Below, piece after piece: positions 40,475-50,390 of a DNA stretch of 64,000 nt; the stretch's first letter is position 1, and every line of letters starts with the position of its first letter. This stretch comes from Thalassospira lucentensis (GTDB lineage Bacteria > Pseudomonadota > Alphaproteobacteria > Rhodospirillales > Thalassospiraceae), in NCBI RefSeq assembly GCF_001613805.1, contig NZ_LPVY01000013.1:1-64000 (forward strand), in the 5' to 3' direction. The notes beneath the pieces were generated by a model. It was not told where the DNA came from and ran no database searches. It saw nothing but the letters and a program-made list of their open reading frames with translations. Made by a program: the position numbers and the translations under genes.

Positions 40475-41380
40475 ATGGCTCGACTTGAAACCAATCGATC
40501 CGGCGAGATGGAAGTCTTTGTGCGTGTCGTTGAACGCGGCGGGTTTTCGGCTGCGTCGGGCGATTTCAACATGACACCATCCGCCGTTAGCAAGCTTGTT
40601 GGCCGGTTGGAAGACCGGCTGGGAACGCGATTGTTCAATCGATCAACCCGCAAGTTGCACTTGACATCCGAAGGGCAGCGTTTTTATGAGCGGGCACTTG
40701 ATATCATTGCCGATCTGAATGAGGCAGAACAGGAAGCCGCAACTGCAATGACACCGCGCGGACGGTTGCGCGTGACGGCCAACGTGCCGGTCGGCCTGCA
40801 CCGCCTTTTGCCACTGGTACCGCGATTTCGGGAAAAGTATCCCGATATCACGCTGGATGTGACGGTCAGCGATAAGGTGATGGATCTGTATGAGGAACGC
40901 GCTGATGTCGCGATCCGAAGTGGTCCATTACAGTCATCCGGACTGATTGCGCGCAAGCTTGGCCAATGCCGGATGGTGATTGCTGCGTCCCCGGCATACT
41001 TTGAAAAACACGGGCGACCAACGACCGTAGATACACTGCAAGGTCATACATTGATCGGGTACAACTTTCAGCGTGTTATTCCGGACTGGCCGTTTCGGGT
41101 AAACGGGCAGGAGGTGTCTGTAATGCCGGGTGGCGTATTTGATGTTGGGGATGCAGAAAGTGCGCGTCAATTGGCCGTTGCCGGGGGCGGTATTGTGCGG
41201 CTTGCCCGGTTTCATATCGAAAACGATCTGGCGTATGGTAGGCTTGAACCCTTGCTGGACGAATTTTATCCCGGTGGCGGCGTCGATATTAACGCCGTTT
41301 ATATCGGCGGGCGCGGGCATTTGCCGGCCCGTGTTCGAGCGTTTCTCGATTTCTGTGCCGAAAACATCCGCCTGAATTGA
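40475..41380 (+). CDS. LysR-family transcriptional regulator
   Basis: 301 residues. The helix-turn-helix FVRVVERGGFSAASGDFNMT, PSAVSKLVGRLEDRLGTRLF and NRSTRKLHLTSEGQRFYERA is the form seen in the AaeR/DsdC-like LysR subgroup. The effector domain follows (RGRLRVTANVPVGLHRLLPL). It lies divergent from the aldo/keto reductase with a 103-bp gap, the classic layout for a LysR regulator and its target. The effector is unknown. Confidence 0.94.
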   Translation: MARLETNRSGEMEVFVRVVERGGFSAASGDFNMTPSAVSKLVGRLEDRLGTRLFNRSTRKLHLTSEGQRFYERALDIIADLNEAEQEAATAMTPRGRLRVTANVPVGLHRLLPLVPRFREKYPDITLDVTVSDKVMDLYEERADVAIRSGPLQSSGLIARKLGQCRMVIAASPAYFEKHGRPTTVDTLQGHTLIGYNFQRVIPDWPFRVNGQEVSVMPGGVFDVGDAESARQLAVAGGGIVRLARFHIENDLAYGRLEPLLDEFYPGGGVDINAVYIGGRGHLPARVRAFLDFCAENIRLN

Positions 41381-41382
41381 AA

Positions 41383-41411
41383 AAGGCCGGACAATCAACC
41401 TGTCCGGCCTT
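41383..41411 (-). terminator. Terminator of the rpsF-to-SDR cluster
   Basis: Perfect 11-bp stem AAGGCCGGACA/TGTCCGGCCTT with a 7-nt loop. On the minus strand it is followed by TTTTTC. It ends the long minus-strand gene cluster and sits directly at the end of the convergent LysR gene. Confidence 0.88.
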
Positions 41412-41433
41412 CACAATCTCGATCGCTGCCGTA

Positions 41434-42147
41434 TCAGTAGGCGTCGACGACTTCTGCATGGCGTGTACAATCAGCCGCAGCCAGATCGACAAACACGTCA
41501 GTGATGCTTTCAGCAGTCGGGAGCGTTTCGGGATTTTCACCCGGATAGGCTTCGGCACGCATCTTGGTGCGGATACGGCCCGGATTGATCAGATTAACGC
41601 GTACAGGCGTTTCTTCGAGTTCCTGGGCATAGGACAGCACCAGACTTTCAAGGGCTGCCTTTGTCGAAGCATAAAGGCCCCAGAAGGCACGCCCCTTGGA
41701 CGATGCATTCGAGGTCACGAAAATTGCACGCCCGGCATCGGAAAGACGCAGGAGTTTATCAACACTGCGGATCAGACGGAAGTTCGCCGTGACGTTGGTC
41801 GCATACGTGTTTTCAAACACCTGTGTATCGATATGACCGACCGGGGCAAGTTCACCCAGAAGTCCGGCATTGCCAACGACGATATCAAGCTTGCCAAAGC
41901 GTTCATAAATCGATGCACCCATGGCATCGATCTTTTCATACATGGTCAAGTCCATCGGCAGCAGTACAAGTTTCCCGCCGTCAGCCCGGATTTCGTCATC
42001 AAGTTCTTCAAGCGCACCGACATTGCGACCCAGCGCAATGACAGTGGCACCTTCGGCGGCAAAACGTTTTGCAACCGCGCGACCGATCCCGTGCGAGGCC
42101 CCTGTGATCAGGGCGACGCGGCCTTCAAGGCGCTTTGCGTCACTCAT
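41434..42147 (-). CDS. Short-chain dehydrogenase/reductase
   Basis: 237 residues. Cofactor motif TGASHGIGRAVAKRFAAEGA, VGNAGLLGEL in place of NNAG, catalytic Ser in IFVTSNASSKG and YxxxK in LYASTKAALESLVL. Start overlaps the purF stop by 4 bp (ATGA), so it is translated with purF. This purF-SDR pairing recurs in Alphaproteobacteria as far as I recall, but its reaction is unknown. Confidence 0.92.
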   Translation of the reverse strand: MSDAKRLEGRVALITGASHGIGRAVAKRFAAEGATVIALGRNVGALEELDDEIRADGGKLVLLPMDLTMYEKIDAMGASIYERFGKLDIVVGNAGLLGELAPVGHIDTQVFENTYATNVTANFRLIRSVDKLLRLSDAGRAIFVTSNASSKGRAFWGLYASTKAALESLVLSYAQELEETPVRVNLINPGRIRTKMRAEAYPGENPETLPTAESITDVFVDLAAADCTRHAEVVDAY

Positions 42148-43604
42148 GCGGACTGCCTTTCGACAAGTTGGCTGAGTTTACGGTCCTTGTTCTCGGCCTG
42201 ATGATCGACCAGACGGATCGGGTAATCACCAGTGAAGCAGGCATCGCAGAAGGCCGGACTGTCATTGTCGCGTCCCGGAAGACCGGCAGCGCGATAAAGG
42301 CCATCAATGGTGACAAAGGCAAGGCTGTCGACACCAATGATCTTTGCCATGCTTTCAATGTCGTGATTGGCCGCCATCAGTTTTTCCTTCGATGGCGTAT
42401 CAACACCATAGAAGCACGGATTGGTGGTCGGCGGGCTTGCGATGCGCATATGGACTTCCGCAGCACCGGCCTGACGGACCAGATCGACAATCTTGGTCGA
42501 GGTCGTGCCGCGAACAATGGAATCGTCGACCAGAATAACGCGTTTGCCCTTGAGTTTGCCGGGGTTGGCGTTGTGTTTCAGCTTCACGCCAAGATGGCGG
42601 ATCTGATCTGTCGGCTCGATAAAGGTCCGGCCGACATAATGGTTGCGAATGATGCCCAGTTCAAACGGAACACCGCTGGCCTCGGCATAGCCAAGAGCGG
42701 AAGGCACGCCGGAATCGGGGATCGGCACGACCACATCGGCTTCAACACCGGATTCCAGTGCCAGTTCGCGACCGATATTTTTGCGCACGTCATAAACGCT
42801 TGTGCCTTCGACAATGCTGTCGGGGCGGGCGAAATAGACATGTTCGAAAATGCAGAAACGCGATTTCACCGGTTTGAACGGTTTGATTGATTTGAGGCCA
42901 TCATCGGTGATTTCAACGATCTCGCCCGGTTCGACATCGCGAATGAATTCCGCGCCAACGATATCAAGGCCAACCGTTTCCGAAGACAGGATGTAGCTGT
43001 CATTCAGCTTGCCCAAAACCAGCGGACGAACACCCAGGGGATCACGTACACCAATCAGTTTCTTCTGAGTCATGACCACAAGGCTGTATGCGCCTTCGAC
43101 CTGACGGACAGCATCAATCAGACGATCAACGATCTTCTCGTACAGGCTGGTTGCGATCAGGTGAATGAAGGTTTCGGTATCGGAGGTCGACTGGAAAATC
43201 GAACCACGTTTGACCAGGCGTTCACGCACGGCAAGCGCGTTGGTCAGGTTACCGTTATGCGCAATTGCCAGTCCGCCGAATTCGAAATCGGCAAATAGCG
43301 GCTGCACGTTGCGAAGGCCTTTGCCACCGGCTGTGGAATAGCGCACATGGCCGATCGCACGATGGCCCTGCAGGCTTTTGATTACGTCTTGAGAACCGAA
43401 GATGTCCCCGACCTGACCGGACGCCCGGTGTGCCGGAAAATCTTCGCCGTCATAGGAAACGATGCCGGCGGCTTCCTGTCCGCGATGCTGAAGCGCATGC
43501 AGGCCAAGGGCCGTCAGGGCCGCCGCATCGGGCGAACCGAAAACACCGAAAACACCGCATTCTTCACGCAGCTTGTCGTCGTCAAATGGATTGGTGGTCA
43601 GCAT
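42144..43604 (-). CDS. purF: Amidophosphoribosyltransferase
   Basis: 486 residues. PurF makes 5-phosphoribosylamine from PRPP and glutamine, the first step of purine synthesis. A short propeptide (MLTTNPFDDDKLREE) precedes the nucleophile Cys in CGVFGVFGSPDAAAL. The PRPP loop is VILVDDSIVRGTTS. Cysteines in KSRFCIFEHVYF, NPCFYGVD and FCDACFTGDYP match the four ligands of the iron-sulfur cluster in the B. subtilis-type enzyme. The ATG at 43604 is fixed by the propeptide. It follows cvpA, as in E. coli. Confidence 0.96.
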   Translation of the reverse strand: MLTTNPFDDDKLREECGVFGVFGSPDAAALTALGLHALQHRGQEAAGIVSYDGEDFPAHRASGQVGDIFGSQDVIKSLQGHRAIGHVRYSTAGGKGLRNVQPLFADFEFGGLAIAHNGNLTNALAVRERLVKRGSIFQSTSDTETFIHLIATSLYEKIVDRLIDAVRQVEGAYSLVVMTQKKLIGVRDPLGVRPLVLGKLNDSYILSSETVGLDIVGAEFIRDVEPGEIVEITDDGLKSIKPFKPVKSRFCIFEHVYFARPDSIVEGTSVYDVRKNIGRELALESGVEADVVVPIPDSGVPSALGYAEASGVPFELGIIRNHYVGRTFIEPTDQIRHLGVKLKHNANPGKLKGKRVILVDDSIVRGTTSTKIVDLVRQAGAAEVHMRIASPPTTNPCFYGVDTPSKEKLMAANHDIESMAKIIGVDSLAFVTIDGLYRAAGLPGRDNDSPAFCDACFTGDYPIRLVDHQAENKDRKLSQLVERQSA

Positions 43605-43666
43605 GAGTGGGTTCCGCTCTCTCGCCGGTGGCGCAGGATGCCGCACCCATGCGAAACCCTGTCGCC

Positions 43667-44353
43667 TCACTCGTTGGTGGTCGCCTCTATCAGACGATCC
43701 AAATCATCGCGCGAGGGCCTTGTATACCCGTTTAGGGGCTTGGGTCCAGCACCTTTTGGCTCGGGACCCAGAAGTTGACGGTATGTCTGATCGTTGATTT
43801 CTGCATCACGTTGCGCACGGGCCATTTCTTCGGCCGTTGTGTCAAAGATTTCATCGGGCATTGCGCGCATCAGCAGGAACGCGCCTTCTTCCAGAACCGG
43901 GCGTGTGCGGGCATCGCGAACCCAGTCTGGCTGCGAGGTTGCTGGCAAAAGCCATGACAGGGCCAGAAAGCCGATACAGACGATAAGTCCGCCACGCAAA
44001 AGACCAAAGACAAAGCCAAGGGTGCTGTCGAGGCTATCAAGTCCGGAATTCTGAACTGCACGGCCAATCCGGCCGCTGATGAAGGAAAAGATCAGGAAGG
44101 TGATCAGAAACAGACCAACCCCGGTTGCCAGATCGGCAATCAGTTCAGACGGGATCAGATCGCGGACATAGGGACGCGCAATAGGGTACCCGTACAAGGC
44201 ACAGACACCAGCCCCGACCCAGCCCATCATCGACAGGGTTTCATGGATAAAGCCCCGGAAAAATGCAAACAGACCCGAGATCAGGACAATGCCCACAATC
44301 ACCAGATCGAATACGTCCCGTGCACCAAGATCGGGCAGGCTGGAGAAATCCAT
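43667..44353 (-). CDS. cvpA: CvpA family membrane protein
   Basis: 228 residues. Four membrane helices: LVIVGIVLISGLFAFFRGF, SMMGWVGAGVCALYGY, LATGVGLFLITFLIFSFISG and GFVFGLLRGGLIVCIGFLAL. The C-terminal tail is cytoplasmic and charged. CvpA is needed for colicin V production in E. coli and for envelope stress tolerance in several bacteria. It lies upstream of purF, the conserved order. Confidence 0.93.
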   Translation of the reverse strand: MDFSSLPDLGARDVFDLVIVGIVLISGLFAFFRGFIHETLSMMGWVGAGVCALYGYPIARPYVRDLIPSELIADLATGVGLFLITFLIFSFISGRIGRAVQNSGLDSLDSTLGFVFGLLRGGLIVCIGFLALSWLLPATSQPDWVRDARTRPVLEEGAFLLMRAMPDEIFDTTAEEMARAQRDAEINDQTYRQLLGPEPKGAGPKPLNGYTRPSRDDLDRLIEATTNE

Positions 44354-44415
44354 AATTCAGTAAATCCTGTTGGTCAGTCTGTTCGCAAGCACGCGCACAC
44401 AAAGGCAGCCAATGA

Positions 44416-45828
44416 TCAATACATGCCTTCGCGTGGACGCACCTTGTCGCGGACATCGTCGCCGAAGAGATTTACCAAATCCTGAAGATGGCCGATTTCA
44501 CGCTGGTCCAGGCCCTTTATCGTGATCTTCTTCTTGCCGTTTGCGCCGGTACGTGGCGAATAGGCATTGGCAAAGCCGAGTTTGGCGGCTTCTTTCAGGC
44601 GCGATTCGATTTGACCGACGGGGCGGACTTCGCCTGAAAGGCCGATTTCCCCGACAATAACGGTTTCGGCGGGAACAGGTGCATCTGCGACCGCCGATAT
44701 CAGGGCGGCTGCCACCGCAAGGTCGGCCGCGGGCTCGCCGACGCGCATACCGCCCGCAACGTTCAGATAAACGTCAAACTGGCTAAGCGGTAATCCGCAA
44801 CGGGCATCAAGAACCGCAAGGATCATGTTCATACGGGCCGAATCCCAGCCAACAACCGCGCGACGCGGTGTGGCAAGTGCCGATTGCGCGACCAGTGCCT
44901 GTATTTCCACCAGCATCGGGCGGGTGCCTTCAAGCCCGGCAAACACGGCAGTACCCGATACCGGCGCTTCGCGGTCAGCAAGGAAAAGGGCCGACGGGTT
45001 TGGGACTTCGACAAGACCCGCATCACCCATTTCAAACACACCGATTTCATCGGTGGCACCGAAACGGTTTTTGACCGCGCGCAAAATACGGAACTGATGG
45101 CCGCGTTCGCCTTCGAAATAAAGAACCGTATCGACCATATGTTCCAGAACACGTGGGCCAGCAATCTGCCCTTCCTTGGTGACATGACCAACAAGGATCA
45201 CGGCAAATCCCTTGCGCTTGGCAAGGCGGATCAGTTCAAGCGCACACGCGCGGACCTGCGATACTGTACCCGGGGCGCTATCAAGGGTATCGGCATACAT
45301 TGTCTGAATGGAATCGATGACCACGACTTCATGCGCGCTTTGATCCAGTGTGGCGATAATATCGCGTAGGCTGGTGGCGGCGGCGAAATCGACCTTGGAT
45401 TTTTCAAGTCCAAGACGGGCGGCACGCATGCGCACCTGATCAACCGCTTCCTCGCCCGAGATATAAGCGCATTTATGTCTGGCTGACAGAACGCCAACGG
45501 CCTGCAACAGGATCGTCGATTTACCAATCCCCGGATCGCCGCCAACCAGAAGGGCTGAACCGGGCACCAGCCCACCACCAACCGCACGATCAAGTTCGGC
45601 AATGCCGGTGATGATGCGGGGCGGGCTTGCGCTTTCACCTTCAAGGGCTACAAAATCAAGCTGCTTTCCCTTGGACCCTGTCGCGATGCCGCCGGTCGCC
45701 TTTGGTCCTGCTTCAATGCGTTCTTCCTCAATCGAATTCCATTCACCGCACGCATCACAACGCCCGGTCCATTTTCGGTATTCGGCACCGCAATTCTGGC
45801 AAATGAAACGACTTTGGGTTTTGGCCAC
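44416..45828 (-). CDS. radA: DNA repair protein RadA (Sms)
   Basis: 470 residues. N-terminal zinc finger CQNCGAEYRKWTGRCDACGE, RecA-like core with Walker A GGDPGIGKSTI, the RadA-specific KNRFGATDEIGVF motif, and a Lon-like C-terminal domain (GEPAADLAVAAALISAVADA, VGEIGLSGEVRPVGQIESRL). RadA promotes branch migration in homologous recombination. It lies between mlaF and cvpA in the minus-strand cluster. Confidence 0.97.
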   Translation of the reverse strand: MAKTQSRFICQNCGAEYRKWTGRCDACGEWNSIEEERIEAGPKATGGIATGSKGKQLDFVALEGESASPPRIITGIAELDRAVGGGLVPGSALLVGGDPGIGKSTILLQAVGVLSARHKCAYISGEEAVDQVRMRAARLGLEKSKVDFAAATSLRDIIATLDQSAHEVVVIDSIQTMYADTLDSAPGTVSQVRACALELIRLAKRKGFAVILVGHVTKEGQIAGPRVLEHMVDTVLYFEGERGHQFRILRAVKNRFGATDEIGVFEMGDAGLVEVPNPSALFLADREAPVSGTAVFAGLEGTRPMLVEIQALVAQSALATPRRAVVGWDSARMNMILAVLDARCGLPLSQFDVYLNVAGGMRVGEPAADLAVAAALISAVADAPVPAETVIVGEIGLSGEVRPVGQIESRLKEAAKLGFANAYSPRTGANGKKKITIKGLDQREIGHLQDLVNLFGDDVRDKVRPREGMY

Positions 45829-45882
45829 TGGTGGCTCCGCGCATAAGGATGGAACGAAACGGGCGAGGGGCTTGATCGGTAA

Positions 45883-46659
45883 TCAGAGATGCTTCAGATC
45901 AAGATCCAGCGGACCTTCGATATCACCCGAAACGAACTGTTGCAAATAGGGGTTATCGGCCTTGTCGATTTCAGAAACCGGACCATCCCAGATGATTTTT
46001 CCCTGATAGAGCATGGCAACGCGATCAGCTATCTTGCGGGCACTTGCCATGTCATGGGTGATGGTCATGGCGCAGGCTCCAAGTTCACGGGTGCATTTGA
46101 CAATCAGGTCGTTGATCACATCGCCCATGATCGGATCGATACCGGTGGTCGGTTCGTCAAAAAACAGGATTTCTGGCTCGGTCGCAATGGCACGTGCCAG
46201 ACCGACACGTTTTTGCATACCCCCTGAAAGGGACGCGGGGGACATGTTGGCGACTTCGGAACCAAGGCCGACATCGGCAAGGCGTGCAATCGCAATATCA
46301 CGGGCCTGTTTGCGTTTCATACCGCGGCCTTCGATCAGCCCAAAGGCGACATTTTCCCAAACCGGCAGGGAGTCAAACAATGCTGCCCCCTGAAACAGCA
46401 TGCCGGTATGGGCAAGCATGTCTTCGCGGGTTGAACGCGATGCGCCAACCATTTCCGTCCCATTGACCTTGATGGATCCCTGTTCGGGAACAAGCAGGCC
46501 CAGAACGCATTTCAAGGTGACAGATTTGCCGGTGCCCGAACCGCCGATAATGGCAACAGATTCGCCGGGCCCGACATCCAGATTGACACCCTGCAGCACC
46601 TTTTTCGGGCCAAAGGACTTGTGCACATCACGAAGCGAGATTTTGGCTGTGTCGCTCAT
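45883..46659 (-). CDS. mlaF: Phospholipid transport ATPase MlaF
   Basis: 258 residues. Walker A GGSGTGKSVT, signature LSGGMQKRVGLARAIATEPE, Walker B ILFFDEPTTGIDPI and switch His in MTITHDMASARKIADR are exactly of the Mla/Ttg2A class. It powers the MlaFEDB complex that moves phospholipids between the membranes. Its partner mlaE is 9 bp upstream. mlaD and mlaB are not adjacent here. Confidence 0.94.
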   Translation of the reverse strand: MSDTAKISLRDVHKSFGPKKVLQGVNLDVGPGESVAIIGGSGTGKSVTLKCVLGLLVPEQGSIKVNGTEMVGASRSTREDMLAHTGMLFQGAALFDSLPVWENVAFGLIEGRGMKRKQARDIAIARLADVGLGSEVANMSPASLSGGMQKRVGLARAIATEPEILFFDEPTTGIDPIMGDVINDLIVKCTRELGACAMTITHDMASARKIADRVAMLYQGKIIWDGPVSEIDKADNPYLQQFVSGDIEGPLDLDLKHL

Positions 46660-46668
46660 ATCCCGCCC

Positions 46669-47442
46669 TTAGCGTGTGAAGAAGAGTTCGGTGACGATAT
46701 AGTTCGAAATCAGGATCAGGATGGAGCTTGAAACCACGGCATTGGTCGTTGCCTGGCCCACACCCTGTGCGCCGCCACGTGAATGATAGCCGTGATAGCA
46801 GCCCATCAGCGTGATCAGGAACCCGAATACAGAGGCCTTCACCAGACCCGAAATCACGTCAAGCTGTTCAAGATACTGGAACGTATTGCGGATATAGGAC
46901 CCGTCGTTGAAGCCAAGCTTGTTGACCCCGACAAGATACCCGCCCAGCACCCCGATGATATCACCGATCAGAACAAGCACCGGCAGGGTTACCAGCCCGG
47001 CAATGACGCGCGGCACAACCAGATATTTGAACGGATTGGTCGAAAGCGTCACCAGCGCATCGATCTGTTCGGTAACGCGCATCGTGCCGATTTCAGCAGC
47101 AATGGCCGCACCGACACGTCCGGCAACCATGAGCCCCGCCAAAACCGGGCCCAGTTCACGTGTCATCGAAATGACAACAACCGTGGCAACCGCACTTTCG
47201 GCAGAAAAGCGTGAAAATCCTGAATAGGATTGCAGGGCCAAAACCATCCCGGCAAACAGGGTCGTCATGGCGACGACCGGCAACGAGAAATAGCCGATCT
47301 CGCACATCTGTTTGAATATCAGTCGGAAATAGAATGGCGGTGTTACCATATGGCCAATGGTACGCCCGGCAAAGACCGTGACGCGACCTACAAGGGCCAA
47401 AAAGGCAAGGAACATACGGCCAACCGGCGCAAAGATCGGCAT
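46669..47442 (-). CDS. mlaE: Phospholipid transport permease MlaE
   Basis: About 257 residues. The MlaE signature runs through IGYFSLPVVAMTTLFAGMVL, ALQSYSGFSRFSAESAVATV and MTRELGPVLAGLMVAGRVGA, then GTMRVTEQIDALVTLSTNP. Five to six membrane helices. The ATG at 47442 gives the usual length; a TTG at 47538 would overlap alr by 38 bp and add an untypical tail, so I reject it. It forms the membrane part of the ABC complex with MlaF. Confidence 0.93.
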   Translation of the reverse strand: MPIFAPVGRMFLAFLALVGRVTVFAGRTIGHMVTPPFYFRLIFKQMCEIGYFSLPVVAMTTLFAGMVLALQSYSGFSRFSAESAVATVVVISMTRELGPVLAGLMVAGRVGAAIAAEIGTMRVTEQIDALVTLSTNPFKYLVVPRVIAGLVTLPVLVLIGDIIGVLGGYLVGVNKLGFNDGSYIRNTFQYLEQLDVISGLVKASVFGFLITLMGCYHGYHSRGGAQGVGQATTNAVVSSSILILISNYIVTELFFTR

Positions 47443-47500
47443 TGGAATTATTATTTCCCCTGTTGCAGGCCAGTCAGTGGCATTGGCCGATTTATTCAAG

Positions 47501-48622
47501 TCAGCTTTCTGTATAGACCCGCCGGTAGCGATGTCCAAGAGAAGTCAGTACCTCATAACCGATTGTACCCGCAGCACTTGCGATGTCGTCAACTGTCATT
47601 TTGTCATCAATCAGCGGAATCATGTCGCCGGGTTGCAACGGCTTGCCCGGAAGATCGGTGATGTCGATGCTGATGGCATCCATCGAAACCCGCCCGACGT
47701 AAGGCACTTCATGCCCCTTGATGCGGACTTTACCCGCATTTGAAAGCGAACGTAGCCAGCCATCGGCATAGCCAACCGCAATCGTCGCGATGCGACTTGC
47801 ACGTTCGGCGCGCCAGGTATTGCCATAACCAACCGCTTCGCCAGCGTCGATCTGACGAGTCTGAAGCACCTTGGCCGTCAGTTTGACTACTGGTCGCATC
47901 GGGTTGGTGGTTTCCGGGGTCGGATTTCCGCCCCAAAGCGCAAATCCCGGGCGGCAGAATTCAAGATGGTAATCGTTATTGCGGAAAATCGCCGAAGAAT
48001 TACAGAAACCGCGTGGGGCTGGCGGCAGGCGGCGATACCATTTCATGAACAGTTCGTACTGCTCGGCCGTGACCGGATTTTCAGCCTCGTCGGCGGCTGC
48101 AGGGTGGGTCATGTAACCCGCCTTTTCAAAGCCGTACAAAAGAGACGAATAGCGATCAACCAGCTCACCGATCTCACGCGGGGCAAGGCCCAGACGGTTC
48201 ATGCCGGTATCAAGATGGATGAAGGCTGGTGCCGGGCGTTCATGTTCGCGGCACAGATTTGACCAGCGTTCGATCTGGCCAAGGTCATTGAGAACCGGAA
48301 TGACGTCGTTCTCGATAAAGAATTCTTCGTCGCCGGGAAGAACACCGTTCAGGACAGCAATGCGACCGCCGCCTCGTAACAACGGAAACAGATCTGCTGC
48401 CTCATTTGCCTGCGCGACAAAGAAAAGACGGCAACCCTGCTTTTTCAGAACCGGCACAATGGTTTGTGCGCCAAGGCCATAGGCATCTGCTTTGACAACC
48501 GCACCACAAGTCCGCCCTTTATAGCGTTTCTTAATGATCTGGTAGTTATCTGCAATCGCCCTCAGATTGATCTGAAGTTCGGCACACTCAGCAGCACGGC
48601 CGGCGGCGGGAAGAACGCTCAT
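47501..48622 (-). CDS. alr: Alanine racemase
   Basis: 373 residues. The PLP lysine is in AVVKADAYGLGA near residue 44, and the catalytic tyrosine in AVGYGNTWRAERASRIATIA. HLDTGMNRLGL and GRVSMDAISIDIT are family-typical. It makes D-alanine for peptidoglycan. ATG at 48622 is chosen; the frame extends upstream to overlap the space before dnaB but without conserved residues. Placed directly after dnaB, a common bacterial neighbour. Confidence 0.95.
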   Translation of the reverse strand: MSVLPAAGRAAECAELQINLRAIADNYQIIKKRYKGRTCGAVVKADAYGLGAQTIVPVLKKQGCRLFFVAQANEAADLFPLLRGGGRIAVLNGVLPGDEEFFIENDVIPVLNDLGQIERWSNLCREHERPAPAFIHLDTGMNRLGLAPREIGELVDRYSSLLYGFEKAGYMTHPAAADEAENPVTAEQYELFMKWYRRLPPAPRGFCNSSAIFRNNDYHLEFCRPGFALWGGNPTPETTNPMRPVVKLTAKVLQTRQIDAGEAVGYGNTWRAERASRIATIAVGYADGWLRSLSNAGKVRIKGHEVPYVGRVSMDAISIDITDLPGKPLQPGDMIPLIDDKMTVDDIASAAGTIGYEVLTSLGHRYRRVYTES

Positions 48623-48664
48623 TCGCAATACCCCGTGGAGTCCGTTTCGGTTCAGGCCCAAGGC

Positions 48665-50203
48665 CTATTCATATTCTTCTTCGATATGGTCAAGGTCGCC
48701 AAACTTGGTGTAGTTCCCGTCAAAGAACAGGCGCACGTTGCCCACCGGGCCGTGACGCTGTTTGGCAACAATGACTTCTGCGGTGTTGTAGACGTGGTTC
48801 AGACGTTCCTGCCACTGGGAGTAGCGCTCGCCGAACTTGTCGGTTGCTTCTTCCGGGCGTTGTGCCGGTTCCGCACGTTCGAGGTAATATTGTTCACGAT
48901 AAATGAACATGACGACGTCAGCGTCCTGCTCGATCGAGCCCGATTCACGCAAGTCTGAAAGCTGCGGACGTTTGTCTTCGCGCTGTTCGACGGCACGTGA
49001 GAGCTGCGACAGGGCAAGGACCGGAACTTCGAGTTCCTTGGCGATTGCTTTGAGCATACGGGTGATTTCGGAAACTTCCTGCACTCGACCGTCTCCGCGG
49101 AAGTTGGTTGGCGGTGCCAGAAGCTGAAGGTAATCGACGACGATCATCGCAAGGCCGTGCTGGCGTTTCAGTCGACGGCAACGTGTGCGCAGGGTCGAAA
49201 CCGGAAGGGCTGGCGTATCGTCGATGTAAAGCGGAACGGTGTTGAGTTCCTGGGTGGCAACGACAAGACGCTGGAAATCGTCTTCGTTCAAATCACCGCG
49301 GCGCATATTGTCGCCGGAAACTTCGGCCGCCTGGGACAGAAGTCGCCCGGCAAGCTGTTCCGCCGCCATCTCGAGCGAGAAGACTGCAACTGCACCGGTT
49401 TTTAGTTCGTCACCCATGTCTGTACCGGCACGGCGGTTCTGATGCGATGCAATCGCTGCATTAAACGCCACGTTCATTGCAAGGGCGGTTTTACCCATTG
49501 ACGGGCGTCCGGCAAGGATCAGAAGGTCGGACGGATGCAGACCACCAAGCTTGCGGTCGATATCGCGCAGACCGGTGGTAACCCCGACAACCTTGCCTGC
49601 GTTTTTATAGGCATGTTCGATATTCTCGTACGCCTTGGTCAGGGCAGGGCCGAACGCAACGAAACCGGATTCTGCCGCACCCGCTGTTGCCAGAGAGAAA
49701 AGCTTCTGTTCGGCTTTCTCGATCTGGTTGGCAGCGTCAGTTTCAATTTCGTAGCGATAGGCTTCGTTGACGGTGTCTTCACCGATTTCGATCAGTTCGC
49801 GGCGCAGATACAGGTCATAGACGAGTTTACCGTAGTCGCCGGCGTTAATCACCGAGACAAGGTTGTTGGACAATTCGGCCAGATACTGCGCACCACCGAT
49901 TTCGGCGAGATGTTCGTCCTGACGGAAGAACGCCGACAGGGTCACCGGGTTGGCAAGCTGTCCGCGTTCGATCAGTTTGCCGCACGCCTCAAAGATACGA
50001 CCGTGGCGGGCGTCCGCGAAATGTTCGGGGCGCAGGATATCTGAAACGCGCTCGTAGGCAGCGTTATTATTGAGGATAGCCCCAAGCAAAGCAGCCTCGG
50101 CCTCGAAGTTATGAGGCGGAGTCCGTTCGAGCACCATTCCGGTGTTGCCACCGTGGTTTTCTTCGAGGGGTGCGAACAGGGCATCTAGCTGGGGATCAGT
50201 CAT
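48665..50203 (-). CDS. dnaB: Replicative DNA helicase DnaB
   Basis: 512 residues. N-terminal domain begins TPPHNFEAEAALLGAILNN. The RecA-like motor carries Walker A GRPSMGKTALAMNVAFNAAI, Walker B MIVVDYLQLL, and SRAVEQREDKRPQLSDLRES. DnaB unwinds DNA at the fork as a hexamer. It follows rplI, the conserved rpsF-rpsR-rplI-dnaB arrangement. I see no intein or insertion. Confidence 0.97.
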   Translation of the reverse strand: MTDPQLDALFAPLEENHGGNTGMVLERTPPHNFEAEAALLGAILNNNAAYERVSDILRPEHFADARHGRIFEACGKLIERGQLANPVTLSAFFRQDEHLAEIGGAQYLAELSNNLVSVINAGDYGKLVYDLYLRRELIEIGEDTVNEAYRYEIETDAANQIEKAEQKLFSLATAGAAESGFVAFGPALTKAYENIEHAYKNAGKVVGVTTGLRDIDRKLGGLHPSDLLILAGRPSMGKTALAMNVAFNAAIASHQNRRAGTDMGDELKTGAVAVFSLEMAAEQLAGRLLSQAAEVSGDNMRRGDLNEDDFQRLVVATQELNTVPLYIDDTPALPVSTLRTRCRRLKRQHGLAMIVVDYLQLLAPPTNFRGDGRVQEVSEITRMLKAIAKELEVPVLALSQLSRAVEQREDKRPQLSDLRESGSIEQDADVVMFIYREQYYLERAEPAQRPEEATDKFGERYSQWQERLNHVYNTAEVIVAKQRHGPVGNVRLFFDGNYTKFGDLDHIEEEYE

Positions 50204-50330
50204 GACGTAAAAAGGTATCAGTCATCTTGTTGGGCCGAAAGGGCTAATCGGTATAACTCATAGCCGGTATACCGCAAGCGCAGAGGTGACTTTAGGGATA
50301 AAAAGCTGAAATATATTACAAAACCATAAG

Positions 50331-50363
50331 AAAACGGCGCATCCTTGCAGATACGCCGTTTCC
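50331..50363 (-). terminator. Terminator after rplI
   Basis: On the minus strand AAACGGCG and CGCCGTTT pair, extended by ATC/GAT with a one-base mismatch, followed by TTTTC. It lies about 28 bp after the rplI stop and before dnaB, so dnaB may have its own promoter in the 187-bp gap. Confidence 0.75.
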
Positions 50364-50390
50364 AAAATGGCTTCGAATGAAGGGCAACGA